From assembly GCA_951640165.1 (NCBI GenBank), contig OX621265.1:16133001-16197000 (forward strand): 64,000 bases of DNA, in the 5' to 3' direction. Position 1 is the stretch's first letter; every line of letters begins with the position of its first letter. The notes beneath the pieces are model-generated. The model saw only the letters and a list, made by a program, of their open reading frames with translations. It was not told the origin of the DNA and made no database searches. The translations under genes were made by a program, and so were the position numbers. Below, piece by piece: positions 1 to 9,740 of the stretch. This DNA is from Pseudoips prasinana. Lineage: Eukaryota; Arthropoda; Insecta; Lepidoptera; Nolidae.

Positions 1-210
1 TACAATCGATATCGAAGCCAAAAATATAGTTTTAAGAGTTTTTGTCTGTTTGTCAGTATGTACTGCATGGATTTACTTCAAATTTTCAATGAATATTACT
101 AAGAAATTGGGTCAACATATAGGCTACATATTATCACGCTATCACCTACAGGGGAGGAGCTGCGATAGTTTATAAAATATAACGCGGGTAAAACTGCGGG
201 GCACAGCTAG
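1..210 (+). mobile_element. HelA non-autonomous Helitron, 3' part (cut by window edge)
   Basis: The sequence matches at least seven other copies in this window. It ends in the GC hairpin CGCGGGTAAAACTGCG, then GGGCACAGCTAG, and is followed by T. A 3' hairpin plus CTAG with a T after it is the Helitron signature. The 5' TCTATAC end lies outside the window. No coding capacity. Confidence 0.8.
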
Positions 211-555
211 TTTATAAATAAAACTATAATGTATTTACTATCTAAGTAAATGATAAGATTTTTAAAGATGTAATGAAATAAAAATATGAATGACTCATTT
301 TTAAAAATATGTCATTAAAAATCGATTAAAGGTGCTTAAAAATAAATAAAAAAATCTGTGTACCATAAATAGGTGCCAACTTCAGAATAAGCTACAGCAA
401 AAAATACTGTAGCGCTGGTATTCTAGTTGACCCCAGTGATTGACGCCATACATGTTATTACTATAAAGATATAAAAAGGCGTTAAAAAGGAAATTAGATA
501 CACTACAAATAATTACAAAAACAGTTATATGCTATGAACAAAGAATACTTACAAA
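211..555. other. AT-rich stretch without a gene
   Basis: No convincing coding signal. A small hairpin (GCTACAG/CTGTAGC, 391-413) followed by GCGCTGGTATTCT resembles the palindrome and flank at 14682-14715, so it is probably the end of another old element. Confidence 0.4.
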
Positions 556-868
556 CCCCGGGTCGGGCCAAAAGTGATTTTGGGACTTTTAAAAAAAAAG
601 AAAAATTTCTCAGCATCAGCCCGAAGTCTGGGAGTTGGCGGTATTATGCCCCCGTGCCTCGGAGAGCACGTAAAGCCGTCGGTCCTATGCCCGAGTTCTT
701 TCCGGTCGTGTCGCTAGGCGTCCCATCGGATCATGAGAGTGATGGAATAGAAAGTGCTCCTGTGTTTGCGCACACACTCGAGCACTATAATATGTCCCGC
801 GCAGATGGCTAATCTCTGTTGAGACTGGCCGCCGTGGCCGAAATTCAGCTAGGAGGACATTATTATTA
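556..868 (+). mobile_element. SINE-1 copy lacking its tRNA head
   Basis: Matches the body of the complete SINE-1 at 23881-24254, from CCCGGGTCGGGCC through the GTGGCCGAAATTC block to the ATT-rich tail. The tRNA-like promoter is missing, so this is a 5'-truncated copy. The 92-codon open frame here is only the SINE read as protein. Confidence 0.8.
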
Positions 869-1250
869 TTAAATAATCCTTAGTGGATAAGTAACACATA
901 CATTATTCATATGCGATACGTTTAACTGTAATAAAATGTTAATAGAAAGCGAATTGAAAATTATAAAAGCAAAGATTAGGTACATTTTAAATGAAACATA
1001 AAAGAAATTCATCAATGAAGTTACAGACATATGTAAGCAATGGTCATCATGTTTAGAAATATGTTTTTACTCTGTAGAAGAATATTTGACATGTAAGCCC
1101 TAGTATCTTAAGTGTATCTTTAGTAGTAAGTTATAATTTGTATGCCATTATGTAAAATGGCTTATGTGTGAGAGTTCAAATGATTACTGTAAGACCTGTA
1201 TTTTTGACCACATTTTGACAAATAAATATTTTTGAATTTGAATTTTTTGA
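869..1250 (+). mobile_element. AT-rich spacer ending in a LINE 3' tail (about 1040-1250)
   Basis: No gene is seen. The last 200 bases (GTAAGACCTGTATTTTTGAC, then ACAAATAAATATTTTTG) look like the 3' untranslated end and poly(A) signal of a Jockey/CR1-type LINE. Confidence 0.4.
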
Positions 1251-1261
1251 ATTTTGTTGCC

Positions 1262-1708
1262 GCAGCGCGGGCAGAATCTCACGCCACAGTAGCATCAATG
1301 ATATAATCCGTCGGGCTCTTTCCAGCGTTGACGTCGCAGCGGTTCTAGAACCAAGCGGCTTGGCACGTGATGATGGAAAGAGACCCGATGGTATGTCTTT
1401 GGTTCCGTGGAAGATGAGTAGGCCCCTGGTGTGGGACGCAACCTGCGTCGACACCCTTGCACCCTTCCCCATACGTCGGGTTCTGCAGGCACTACTGCTG
1501 CTTTGGCGGAAACCCTTAAACGGCGCAAATACACAAATTTGGCTGCAAATTTTGTTTTTGAGCCGTTTGGGGTGAAAACCTTAGGATCATGGGGCCCAAG
1601 CGCACATTTCATATTTTGGAAAATAGCTAAACGTTTGATCCACGCTTCCCATGATCAGAGGGTTGGTCTATTCTTGGGTCAGAGGCCTTTTTCCAGCAGT
1701 GGACGTAA
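1262..1708 (+). pseudogene. LINE C-terminal nuclease-like domain fragment
   Basis: Translation gives a region rich in [15 protein letters not shown], then [10 protein letters not shown], then [12 protein letters not shown] and LIHASHDQR, split over two frames (shift near 1455). The arrangement PD...VWDxTC recalls a PD-(D/E)XK-type nuclease, and similar domains sit at the end of invertebrate non-LTR retrotransposon proteins. Other fragments of the same family lie at 30530-30880 (+) and 31045-31300 (-). The end (GGCCTTTTTCCAGCAGTGG, about 1685-1704) matches the 3' tail of the RTE family, so this is a mosaic junction. The element clade is uncertain. Confidence 0.55.
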
Positions 1709-1727
1709 GCAAGTCGATGTCGTTTAG

Positions 1728-2837
1728 ACTGACTACAGCAAGTGTTTCGACAGGATTGACCACAACCGACTAATTTTAAAATTACAACTCATGGGAATAC
1801 GTGGGGACCTGCTCAGATGGCTATCTTCTTACATAACCAATCGCTCTCAGGCGGTTGTGATCAATAACTATATATCCAGTTGGGTAACGGTTCCTAGTGG
1901 TGTTCCTCAAGGTTCTATTCTGGGACCACTGTTGTTTTTGATCTTTGTGAACGACATCGATAAATGCTTACATCATTCTCATCTTTTATCTTTTGCCGAC
2001 GATATGAAAGTTTATAAGGCTATCTCAACACAAAAGGACGCCGATGAGCTCCAATCTGACTTAGACCGATTGGGTGAGTACTGCACACTCAATAAACTGG
2101 AACTTAACCCGCTCAAGTGTACAGTAACAACGTATAGCAGGAAAAAGAACAATATCCCTTCTGAATATACCCTTAAGGGTCATAAGCTTTTGAAGCTTAA
2201 TACTATACGTGATTTAGGTGTGACACACGATTCCAAGTTAATGTTTGACGAACATATTAATAATATTGTGAAAAGAGCATCCCAGGCCTTAGGATTTGTT
2301 ATGAGGATATCAGGTAACTTTAAAGAGGCAAAAACATACAAAATCTTATACTGTACTTTTGTGCGCAGCATACTTGAGTATGCTAGCCAAGTGTGGAATC
2401 CTCATTACAATACATATGCAACTCGTATCGAAAAAGTACAGAAAAAGTTTATTAAATATTTGTGCTATCGCATTAAATATCCATATAGATCCGAGAGCTA
2501 CTTAGAATTATGTGCCAAGTTTCATATTTTGCCCCTAGCTAATCGTCGTGAGATAGCTGATTCAACATATCTTTTTCGAATAATATCTGGTGACATTGAT
2601 TGTTCTGACTTACTGAACAGAGTCTCATTTAATATTCCATCTAAGGCAGTGAGACATCATAAAACATTTCATCTTCCGTTAGTATCAACAAACTATTGTC
2701 AAAATGCATTCCTATGGCGAACAAGCAATTTGTTAAATAAACAAATAAAATCTTTTAATCTTGACATATTTGTCAATAAAACTGAAACAGTGAGACGGGT
2801 ACTCAGCCTAGACTTTTTCTCTAAATTTAACACTTAG
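1728..2837 (+). CDS. Non-LTR reverse transcriptase, C-terminal part (Jockey/CR1 group)
   Basis: Reverse transcriptase of a LINE, 5'-truncated. The frame is open from 1728, upstream of the first ATG at 1791, and the upstream codons read DYSKCFDRIDHNRL, the family's first catalytic-aspartate block. SGVPQGSILGPLLF and FADDMKVYK follow (finger/palm motif and the catalytic FADD box), then thumb-type sequence (ILEYASQVWNPH, RIEKVQKKF). The endonuclease and most of the finger domain are absent. The frame has no stops for about 370 codons, so the copy is not old. It starts directly after the mosaic junction at 1708. The 3' untranslated part runs to an (AAAT)n tail near 3000. Lack of the upstream half means it cannot be autonomous. 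Confidence 0.85.
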   Translation, partial: TDYSKCFDRIDHNRLILKLQLMGIRGDLLRWLSSYITNRSQAVVINNYISSWVTVPSGVPQGSILGPLLFLIFVNDIDKCLHHSHLLSFADDMKVYKAISTQKDADELQSDLDRLGEYCTLNKLELNPLKCTVTTYSRKKNNIPSEYTLKGHKLLKLNTIRDLGVTHDSKLMFDEHINNIVKRASQALGFVMRISGNFKEAKTYKILYCTFVRSILEYASQVWNPHYNTYATRIEKVQKKFIKYLCYRIKYPYRSESYLELCAKFHILPLANRREIADSTYLFRIISGDIDCSDLLNRVSFNIPSKAVRHHKTFHLPLVSTNYCQNAFLWRTSNLLNKQIKSFNLDIFVNKTETVRRVLSLDFFSKFNT

Positions 2838-3000
2838 ACTTAAATAAATTAATTTAAGCTGATCACATATGTATAACATATACCACTGTCTATTCGTGGA
2901 GACCTGTAATTGGCCTTCAATTACTATTTAGCTTTTTATAACTGTTTTTATGTGCTGTTGGTCTTCCTTAATATTAAATAAATAAAAATAAATAAATAAA
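2838..3000 (+). mobile_element. 3' UTR and (AAAT)n tail of the preceding LINE
   Basis: Follows the RT stop codon and ends in AAATAAATAAATAAATAG, a simple-repeat tail typical of non-LTR retrotransposition. Confidence 0.6.
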
Positions 3001-3017
3001 TAGATGATATGATGATG

Positions 3018-3330
3018 ATATTACATATACTACTTTTCTTTCGTAAATACATACTTATATAGATAATTACCCTAAACCGGCGACCATGTATGAAGAATAT
3101 AATGACAGTAATCGAGGCAAAAGACGTGTGCAAAGATCGTGACTAATGGAAATCCGTTGTCTCTGCCTACCCCTCTGGGAAACAGGCGTCAATCTATGTA
3201 TGTATAGATAATTACACTCAGACTCAGAACAAACTGGCATATTCATGCACACAAATATCTGTCTTGGGTGGGAATCGAACCCACGACCCTGCGGCGTAGA
3301 AAGAAAGCATTTGCCATCCACGCCAATATG
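3018..3330 (-). mobile_element. SINE-3 copy, interrupted
   Basis: On the minus strand it has the tRNA-like head (GGCGTGG...GGTTCGATTCCCACC type box B) and a body ending near the GAAAAGTAGTATA block. It is split at 3070/3203 by a short LINE fragment. Confidence 0.7.
3071..3202 (+). mobile_element. Short LINE 3' fragment inside SINE-3 with 13-bp target duplication
   Basis: The host SINE bases TATAGATAATTAC occur at 3058-3070 and again at 3203-3215, a direct target-site duplication. The insert resembles 50195-50345 (residues GKQA at the end of a LINE protein) and ends in a TATG repeat. This is a heavily 5'-truncated retrotransposon insertion. Confidence 0.75.
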
Positions 3331-3660
3331 CAAATACACAATACAATAGTCATAATATAAATATAATTAAATACTAAAGACATTTCCTATACATCAAGCC
3401 TTTTACAGAAAAATATCTATATTTGATACCTTAACCATTTAGTTATGGCTGTCATTGGTCCCAATTAAGTTCACGAAATGAACATAAACCAAGTCACTGA
3501 CACTTCCATTGAGGTCACACTAAAAATAAATAAGCAATTTATTTTTAAATCATGGAAAGTCCACAAATACATCAGGGTAAATGTTCTGACCGTAATAAAG
3601 TTCAAGCGAATTAGCTGATGAGCCAAACTGGTTTTCGCAAAACTTTCGAGGCCGAACAAT
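3331..3660. other. AT-rich stretch without recognisable features
   Basis: No coding frame, repeat family or RNA gene could be supported here. Confidence 0.4.
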
Positions 3661-3805
3661 AGATAGATAGATACAATTTATTGCACACACTATAAAATCA
3701 TTTTACAAAAAAAAAACTTAATATTTAAATGTACAATTGGCGGGCTTATCGCATAATAGCGATTTCTTCCAGACAACCGTAGGATAATAATAATAATAAT
3801 AAGAA
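3661..3805 (-). mobile_element. LINE 3' end, uninterrupted copy
   Basis: Read on the minus strand: TTGTCTGGAAGAAATCGC, then GCGATAAGCCCGCCAATTGT, then a tail with AATAAA and (TATC)n. The same 3' UTR is interrupted by two elements at 44900-46780, so this copy serves as an empty-site reference. It is flanked by (TAA)n. Confidence 0.65.
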
Positions 3806-3944
3806 GTCAACGTCAACAAGTGTCAAGAGTGACACTGAAAATTTCTTTTACTAAAATATTTTACTGAAAATTTTTGCAATACAATCATTTTATACCGTTA
3901 TTTACACATATTCAACCTAAAAAACCATATCATCATCAATCATC

Positions 3945-4190
3945 ATCATTACAGCTTAAATAAGTCCACTGCTGGACAAGCCTCCCTCAAGAATCATCTT
4001 GAGGGGATATGCCATAATCGCCACGCTTGGCAGGCGGGTTGGCGATCGCAGTATGATGGTCGTAGTACTCAGAAGGAAGCTGCTTCCCGTCCTCTGGTAG
4101 ATATTCCCTCGGGTCGACTTCTACGCCCCCCACGGGATGAGATGGGGTGATGATATTCTGATTCTGATATTTGTCGCCGTCACCACACAG
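3945..4190 (-). mobile_element. RTE-SIDE: short internally deleted RTE element
   Basis: On the minus strand the sequence starts like the 5' UTR of the RTE element at 12456 (TGTGTGGTGACGG, CTCATCCCGTGGGGG, CCAAGCGTGGCGATTATGGC). It jumps directly to the RTE 3' tail (CTTGTCCAGCAGTGGACTT, then ATGATGATG). The whole protein region is missing. Many copies of the same structure are in the window. Confidence 0.75.
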
Positions 4191-4191
4191 C

Positions 4192-4958
4192 AATCCGGAT
4201 TCGTCGCTAAGCTCCGCCTCGCAGGTACCTTCAGGATCAAGTGTTGCGGCTCCTGCAGTTGCGTCGAGTTCCAGCGACGAATATTTCCCTCTACCGTCGT
4301 CGCTACCACCAACACGGCGTCGGAGAGGCCGGTCGCCAGGCAGCTTGGGACCAACGGGGCAACCGGCCTCGAATAGGGTCCCCGCTCCCGGTGGTAAAGT
4401 GCCGCGCATGAGATGGTCTCAGCAAATGAATGAGAATGCCATGCGCGCTTTTACGGAGCTACAGAGGTAGGAACTAACCTTACAGCGTACCGTGGACGAA
4501 TGCTTGCTTTGTTCCAGGTTCTTGAACCAACCGTCAACGTTTCCGCGCAACGACTGTCGGATCAGGTGCGGGTTATCCAACGTGGACAAATGTTGAATGA
4601 CTCCGTACTTGAGCAAATTCGTTTGGAAGTGCAATGTACCCGTGTCACCCCTGTCTCACCGTCTGCTACATTACCTACAGTGCAAACACAGGATGTCACT
4701 TCGGGTCCCGTAACACCTAGGACCAATGATGTGGACATAGATGACACGGCTACTGTTGTAAGTACTCAGTATAACGATTTTGTGAGGAGCACTTTGGAAG
4801 ACGTGGTTCGCGATTACCGATCCGTACCTATACATCTAAAACCACGCTTAGCTCGGTTACCCATGCACAAAAAAACAAAGCCCTGGTGTGTGCCCTCGAC
4901 TCAATTCTGTCCCCATATTTCGACAACTGTGTATCTCTTGAAGACGCACACTCACTAA
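4192..4958 (+). pseudogene. Dong/R4-like ORF, N-terminal part with two frameshifts
   Basis: The N-terminal portion reads through three frames. Frame 1 gives a Ser/Pro-rich leader, an Arg cluster (PPTRRRRGRS) and RWSQQMNENAMRAF up to about 4455. Frame 3 then carries GTNLTAYRGR and RLSDQVRVIQR through LKPRLARLPM to about 4868. Frame 2 continues from the A-run at 4869-4875 into the RT. The R...W..EMNE pattern resembles the Myb-like DNA-binding segment of R4/R2-type proteins. The two indels disable a full-length protein. The first codons of the frame-1 ORF (4171-4191) belong to the neighbouring RTE-SIDE, not to this element. Confidence 0.7.
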
Positions 4959-7756
4959 TGTACTGTGGAGCTATTGCTGCTTGCAGTTTAGCCCACGTGA
5001 AACTGCCGAGTTATAATTCGGGTACACAAACCAGATTCATTGTACCGGCATGGCAGAGCAGAATTGAGCGTCGTATCTCCCACGCTAGGGTTCTTGTTGG
5101 TAAACTCATTTCCTTCAGAGAAGGTAACATACGCCCAAGAGTAATTCGTTTTGTTAAACAAGCATTCTTTGGGACAGGAATTTCTGCCCCAGGTTATAAC
5201 ATATCCAATGTCACAGAACGCATCGATTTCTGGAAGCAAAAGATTTGTGCATGGGCAAGTCGTATTAAACGGTATAAAAAACGTTCGGATCGTTATAATC
5301 AGAACCACATGTTCCAAAGGAACGAAAAATGGGTCTACAGAAACTGGGAGCAATCACATCAAGCAGTAGATGGATGCTCACCAGATGCGGAAATGATATC
5401 TACATTTTGGCGCAGTATTTGGTTAGTACCCGTCTCCTACTCCGAAGGTGACTGGATACAGGACGTTGAGCGAGCATGTGAACCAATAAAAGAAATGGAT
5501 GATATAAACATACACCAAGAAGACGTAACCAGTGCAGTCCGTCTTATGTCTAACTGGAAGGCACCAGGATCAGATGGACTGCATAATTTTTGGATTAAAT
5601 GGTTACGTAGCTCACATGCCCGTTTAGCGTCCCTTTTCCAGGAAGCCTTGCAGTCAAGATTGCTCCCAGAGTTTATGACACTAGGCGTAACCCATTTGCT
5701 CTTTAAATCTGGAAGTTCCGTGGATCCCAAAAACTATAGACCGATAACTTGTCTCCCTACAATGTATAAATTACTTACATCTATTATAAAAACAAAAATC
5801 TCGAGACACATAGAATCTAATACAATAATGTCTATCTCACAAAATGGTTGTCGCAGTGGGGCCCGCGGTACAAAAGAGCTTCTCCTCATAGATATGACCA
5901 TTAACCAGCAGGTTCGTCGAAATCAAAGAAATTTGTTGACATGCTGGATAGACTATAAAAAGGCCTATGACTCTGTGCCGCATGCATGGCTGATGAGGGT
6001 ACTGGAGCTGTATAAAATAAATACAACTCTACGTGCCTTCCTTATGTCATGTATGGGGCACTGGAGAACAGTCCTTCTCTGTCCAGGGTCTCAACAAGTA
6101 CTTGGTAGCGGCGAACCAATTAGGGTACAGCGAGGAATATTCCAGGGTGATAGTTTAAGTTCACTATGGTTCTGCCTAGCCTTGAATCCCTTAAGCACAT
6201 TGCTTGAGAAATCAGGATTAGGCTATCGGTTGCGCAGAGGAGGTCAAATCATATCACACTTGTTCTACATGGATGACCTAAAAATATTTGCTTCTACCAA
6301 CTCTCAATTGACAGGTTTACTAAAGGTTACTGAAAATTTTAGTAACTCTATCAGGATGGAGTTTGGTATTGACAAGTGTGCGGTCATGCATGTAGAACAT
6401 GGGCACATAATGCAATCTGAAGGAATTCAACTTTCAGATTCCATTCACCTTAGGTCCCTCTGCGAGACCGAGACTTATAGATACTTGGGTATGACGGAGG
6501 CATTGGGCATCAATGATACTGATGTAAAACAGTCATTGCGGGAACGCTTTCTATCCCGCCTTAAAAAAGTTCTGAAAAGTCTTTTAACAGGTGGAAACAA
6601 GGTGCGTGCCTTCAATGGCTGGGTTATGCCATTGTTGATGTACTCCTTCGGCATACTCAAGTGGACCCAAGCTGAATTAGAAACCCTGGATCGGACGGTC
6701 CGTCTACTGTTAACTTCATACCGCATGCATCATCCTCGTTCATCGGTGATGAGGCTGTACATCCCGCGGAAGTGTGGAGGTCGAGGCTTCTTAAACGCCA
6801 AGAACCTACATAACCGCGAGGTGTGTAGCCTCAGGGAGTACTTTCTCCGCACCGCTGTCACGGGGGGTATGCATGCGGAGGTGGTTGCTGTAGATAAAGG
6901 CCTAACCCCGCTGTCAATGGCAAAAGGAAACTGGCGTAAACCTGTGGTACTTAGCACTGATGATCGCAGGGCAGTGTGGCAGAGCAAGGAGTTACATGGC
7001 AGGTTTTATCGTGCTCTTCACGCACCCGATGTGGATCTGCTTGCATCTGTGGCTTGGCTACGATGCGGTGAACTATTTGCTGAGACTGAGGGTTTTGTCT
7101 GTGCAATTATGGATGAAGTTATGATGACGAGAAACTACCGGAGATATATTCTAAAAGATGGCACAAACGATGTTTGTCGAGCATGTCATCGCCCCGGTGA
7201 ATCCCTCAGACATATTGTCTCCGGTTGTTCTCGACTAGCAAATGGTGAATATTTGCACAGACACAACCTCGTAGCCAGGATTATTCATCAACAACTTGCT
7301 CTGCGACATGACCTTGTAGCTTCAGAGGTGCCTTATTACAGGTATGCACCTGCGCCAGTTCTGCATAATGGTACTATCACGTTATACTGGGATCGATCTA
7401 TCATTACAGACAGGACTGTGATTGCCAACAAACCTGATATTGTAATGATAGATCGACAAAAACGCTGCACAGTGATGGTTGATGTTACCATCCCGCATGA
7501 TGAAAATCTTCTGAAGGCTGAAAAAGAAAAAGAAATTAAATATTTGGATCTTGCGCGGGAGATTGTCAGCATGTGGGATGTTGACTCAGCTATCATTGTA
7601 CCGATAGTCGTTTCTGCTAATGGATTAATAGCAAAGAGCCTCGAAAAACACCTAAAGAGGCTGACGCTAGGCGGTTGGGTCAAGAACAAGATCCAAAAAG
7701 CGCTGCTTTTGGACACGGCTCGCATTGTCAGGAGGTTCCTGTCTCTAGAGTCGTAA
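4868..7756 (+). CDS. Dong/R4-like RT + zinc finger + restriction-like endonuclease
   Basis: Main body of the Dong/R4-like protein, open for more than 950 codons. Residue numbers count from the GTG at 4886; the true reading frame begins earlier. RT blocks: NWKAPGSDGLHNFW (about 220-235), KNYRPITCLPTMYKL (about 285), WIDYKKAYDSVPH (about 355), GIFQGDSLSS (about 420) and the catalytic YMDD in HLFYMDDLKIFA (about 460). A CCHC knuckle follows (CRACH...RHIVSGC, about 765). Then comes the endonuclease with KPDIVMID and VMVDVTIP, the PD...D pattern of a restriction-like nuclease that would cut the target. All catalytic signatures seem present, so decay is limited to the N-terminus. The stop is TAA at 7754. 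Confidence 0.85.
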   Translation, partial: QKNKALVCALDSILSPYFDNCVSLEDAHSLMYCGAIAACSLAHVKLPSYNSGTQTRFIVPAWQSRIERRISHARVLVGKLISFREGNIRPRVIRFVKQAFFGTGISAPGYNISNVTERIDFWKQKICAWASRIKRYKKRSDRYNQNHMFQRNEKWVYRNWEQSHQAVDGCSPDAEMISTFWRSIWLVPVSYSEGDWIQDVERACEPIKEMDDINIHQEDVTSAVRLMSNWKAPGSDGLHNFWIKWLRSSHARLASLFQEALQSRLLPEFMTLGVTHLLFKSGSSVDPKNYRPITCLPTMYKLLTSIIKTKISRHIESNTIMSISQNGCRSGARGTKELLLIDMTINQQVRRNQRNLLTCWIDYKKAYDSVPHAWLMRVLELYKINTTLRAFLMSCMGHWRTVLLCPGSQQVLGSGEPIRVQRGIFQGDSLSSLWFCLALNPLSTLLEKSGLGYRLRRGGQIISHLFYMDDLKIFASTNSQLTGLLKVTENFSNSIRMEFGIDKCAVMHVEHGHIMQSEGIQLSDSIHLRSLCETETYRYLGMTEALGINDTDVKQSLRERFLSRLKKVLKSLLTGGNKVRAFNGWVMPLLMYSFGILKWTQAELETLDRTVRLLLTSYRMHHPRSSVMRLYIPRKCGGRGFLNAKNLHNREVCSLREYFLRTAVTGGMHAEVVAVDKGLTPLSMAKGNWRKPVVLSTDDRRAVWQSKELHGRFYRALHAPDVDLLASVAWLRCGELFAETEGFVCAIMDEVMMTRNYRRYILKDGTNDVCRACHRPGESLRHIVSGCSRLANGEYLHRHNLVARIIHQQLALRHDLVASEVPYYRYAPAPVLHNGTITLYWDRSIITDRTVIANKPDIVMIDRQKRCTVMVDVTIPHDENLLKAEKEKEIKYLDLAREIVSMWDVDSAIIVPIVVSANGLIAKSLEKHLKRLTLGGWVKNKIQKALLLDTARIVRRFLSLES

Positions 7757-7876
7757 CCTCCGGTAGCATAGACCCTGTTCCTGCTGCCGGTTGCAAATCC
7801 TATTTTTTATATTTTAAAATGTATATTTCTGTTTTTTATATATTTTAAAATGTATTTAATAAGAAATATATATATG

Positions 7877-7899
7877 AATAAATAATAATAATAATAAAT
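7877..7899. repeat. (TAA)n microsatellite at the Dong-like 3' junction
   Basis: AATAATAATAATAATAAA directly after the element's 3' UTR. It is the likely target microsatellite. A second TAA run lies at 3784-3802 upstream. Confidence 0.7.
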
Positions 7900-8104
7900 A
7901 TCGTTTATTTTCTCCACAAATATTTTAGAATAAAAATTACAAGGTTGCAGGTTAGAAGTAGGTTGTACAGATATGTTGTGGAGACTGGAGCCGGTACTAG
8001 GTTAACCCTGTGTTACTAGTCTCCAGGCCTCCACCTCGGACAGGTGAGATATTTTCCTGGATTAAATTTACATTGTGCTAATCTCGTTATCCTAATCCTA
8101 ACTA
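7900..8104 (-). mobile_element. LINE 3' end (minus)
   Basis: TTTATTTTCTCCACAAAT and the GGCCTGGAGACTAGT-like block (minus strand) match the family at 20930-21085 (+), which ends in TTTGTGGAGACGAAATAAA. Confidence 0.45.
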
Positions 8105-8640
8105 TCCTAACTTCCTAACTAATATTATAAATGCGAAAGTAACTCTGTCTGTCTGTCTGTCTTTGCTTCACGCCTAAACTACTGAACCGATTTGTGTGAA
8201 ATTTGGTACAGACATAGTTTGGAACTTGAGAAAGGACATAGGATAGTTTTTATTGCAAAAATAAAATAAAAAATAAAATTTATTCCGAACATACAGCGCC
8301 ATCTATTGGTCAAGAGTCGGCATCAATTCAGTACTGAAAATTCATCGGAAAAATGTAAATAAATAGTAAAAAGGTATGAAAATATAATATAATACAACTT
8401 TTAGTACAAATAAAATGCTCTAACGGAGTATAGATAATTCTATTAGTACTATATGTCGAGTTGGTGATCGCGCAATGGTGTCGATCGTTACACGAGTTCG
8501 GTTCATGTTATTGTTTTAATTCGTCTGAAAAAGTAAATAAATAGTAAAACGGTATGAAAAAAATTATATCAATATAATAAAACTTTTAGTACAAAGAAAA
8601 TGCCCGAACGGAGTATAGATAAATAATCCGAGTTGTCACT

Positions 8641-9534
8641 ATGCTCGATAGATGGCGTTGGAAGGAAATGCCAGTTTGTAACATAAGTAAAAGTAGTGAG
8701 CGTGGAAGAATGTTGCAACAATGTAAACTGCTGGTTTGGGATGAATGTACGATGTCCCATAAAAGAGCAATCGAAGCACTTCGTCGCACGATGAAAGACA
8801 TAAAAAACAATCAAGGTATTATGGGAGGAATGGTGGTTCTATTGGCAGGTGACTTCCGGCAGACCCTGCCGGTTATAGCAAGGGGCACACCGGCAGATGA
8901 AATCAATGCCTGTTTAAAAGCATCTGCGACGAATATGCGAGTATTACTCCATAATGATTGTCAAGCCGGGCAGTATGCTGCTGCTCTTCTGAAGATCGGC
9001 GAGGATCGTATGCCTACCGACTCCGAGAGTATGATCACGCTGAGCAGCGAATTATGCCAAATTGTGGATAGCACATACAATTTAAAAAATAGTGTCCATC
9101 TGGATTTACGCGCTAATATCGAAAATCGGGAATGGTTATGCGAAAGGGCGATATTGGCGCCAACAAATGAAATAGTGGGCCGGATAAATGACCAAATTAT
9201 GTCTGACGTAGAGGGAGATGTCATCGAGTATCTATCAGTAGATAACGTCGTGGATACCGAGCAAGATACATCTTACCCAACAGAGTTTCTCAACTCCTTA
9301 GAGTTATCAGGAGTGCCTTCTCACAAGTTGAGGCTGAAAGTTGGAGTTCCTGTGATGCTTATGAGAAACCTAGATCCACCAAGGCTATGTAACGGCACAT
9401 GGATACAAGTAACCTATTTAGGACGGAATGTCATTAAAGCCGTTATTATGACTGGAATGGCAAAAGGCGAAACTGTAATTATTCCCCGCATTCCCATCAT
9501 TCCAACTGATTTGCCATTTCTAATTCAATTCTGA
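8641..9534 (+). CDS. Helitron Pif1-like helicase fragment
   Basis: Part of the SF1 Pif1-like helicase that unwinds DNA during rolling-circle transposition. Visible motifs: motif II as LLVWDECTMSHK (residues about 29-40), motif III as LLAGDFRQTLPVI (about 69-81), APTNEIVGRIND (about 172-183), and LRLKVGVPVMLMRNL (about 240-254). Walker A (GxxGTGK) is not found upstream. The start codon at 8641 is only the first ATG after a deletion. The frame shifts near 9530, and the last motif continues in another frame (9540-9700). The protein can no longer work as a helicase. Confidence 0.8.
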   Translation: MLDRWRWKEMPVCNISKSSERGRMLQQCKLLVWDECTMSHKRAIEALRRTMKDIKNNQGIMGGMVVLLAGDFRQTLPVIARGTPADEINACLKASATNMRVLLHNDCQAGQYAAALLKIGEDRMPTDSESMITLSSELCQIVDSTYNLKNSVHLDLRANIENREWLCERAILAPTNEIVGRINDQIMSDVEGDVIEYLSVDNVVDTEQDTSYPTEFLNSLELSGVPSHKLRLKVGVPVMLMRNLDPPRLCNGTWIQVTYLGRNVIKAVIMTGMAKGETVIIPRIPIIPTDLPFLIQF

Positions 9535-9539
9535 AAACT

Positions 9540-9740
9540 GTGTTTGCAATGACCATAAATAAAGCCCAAGCGCAAACGCTTAAAGTTGCGGGGGTACATC
9601 TTGAAAAGACTGTTTCTCCCATGAACAACTCTACGTTGCGTGCTCAAGAGTGTCAAAACCACAAGACCTATATATTTTTGCAAAGGATGGCAAAACTAAA
9701 AACGTGGTATACAGAAATGTCTTGGTGTAAGAAACTTTAA
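9540..9740 (+). pseudogene. Helitron helicase C-terminal piece, frameshifted
   Basis: FAMTINKAQAQTLKVAGVHL is helicase motif VI-type sequence, displaced one frame from the upstream fragment. The block that normally follows (xxYVACSR) is degraded. Confidence 0.7.

Larger units (their letters stand above)
4192..7880 (+). mobile_element. Dong/R4-like non-LTR retrotransposon
   Basis: A single-ORF LINE with N-terminal Myb-like segment, RT, CCHC zinc finger and C-terminal restriction-like endonuclease. This order is known for the R4/Dong clade. Its 3' end runs into (TAA)n at 7877-7899, matching the TAA-repeat target reported for Dong. The left edge abuts an RTE-SIDE at about 4190, so it may be slightly 5'-truncated or may start there. 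Confidence 0.8.

Noticed and set aside
534..812. 92-codon open frame and similar frames at 42544 and 47315
   Set aside because: All are SINE-1 bodies read as protein. The sequence is repeated in non-coding copies on both strands.
4886..4888. GTG at 4886 as start of the Dong-like protein
   Set aside because: The frame extends upstream to a frameshift in the A-run at 4869-4875, and homologous sequence continues in another frame.
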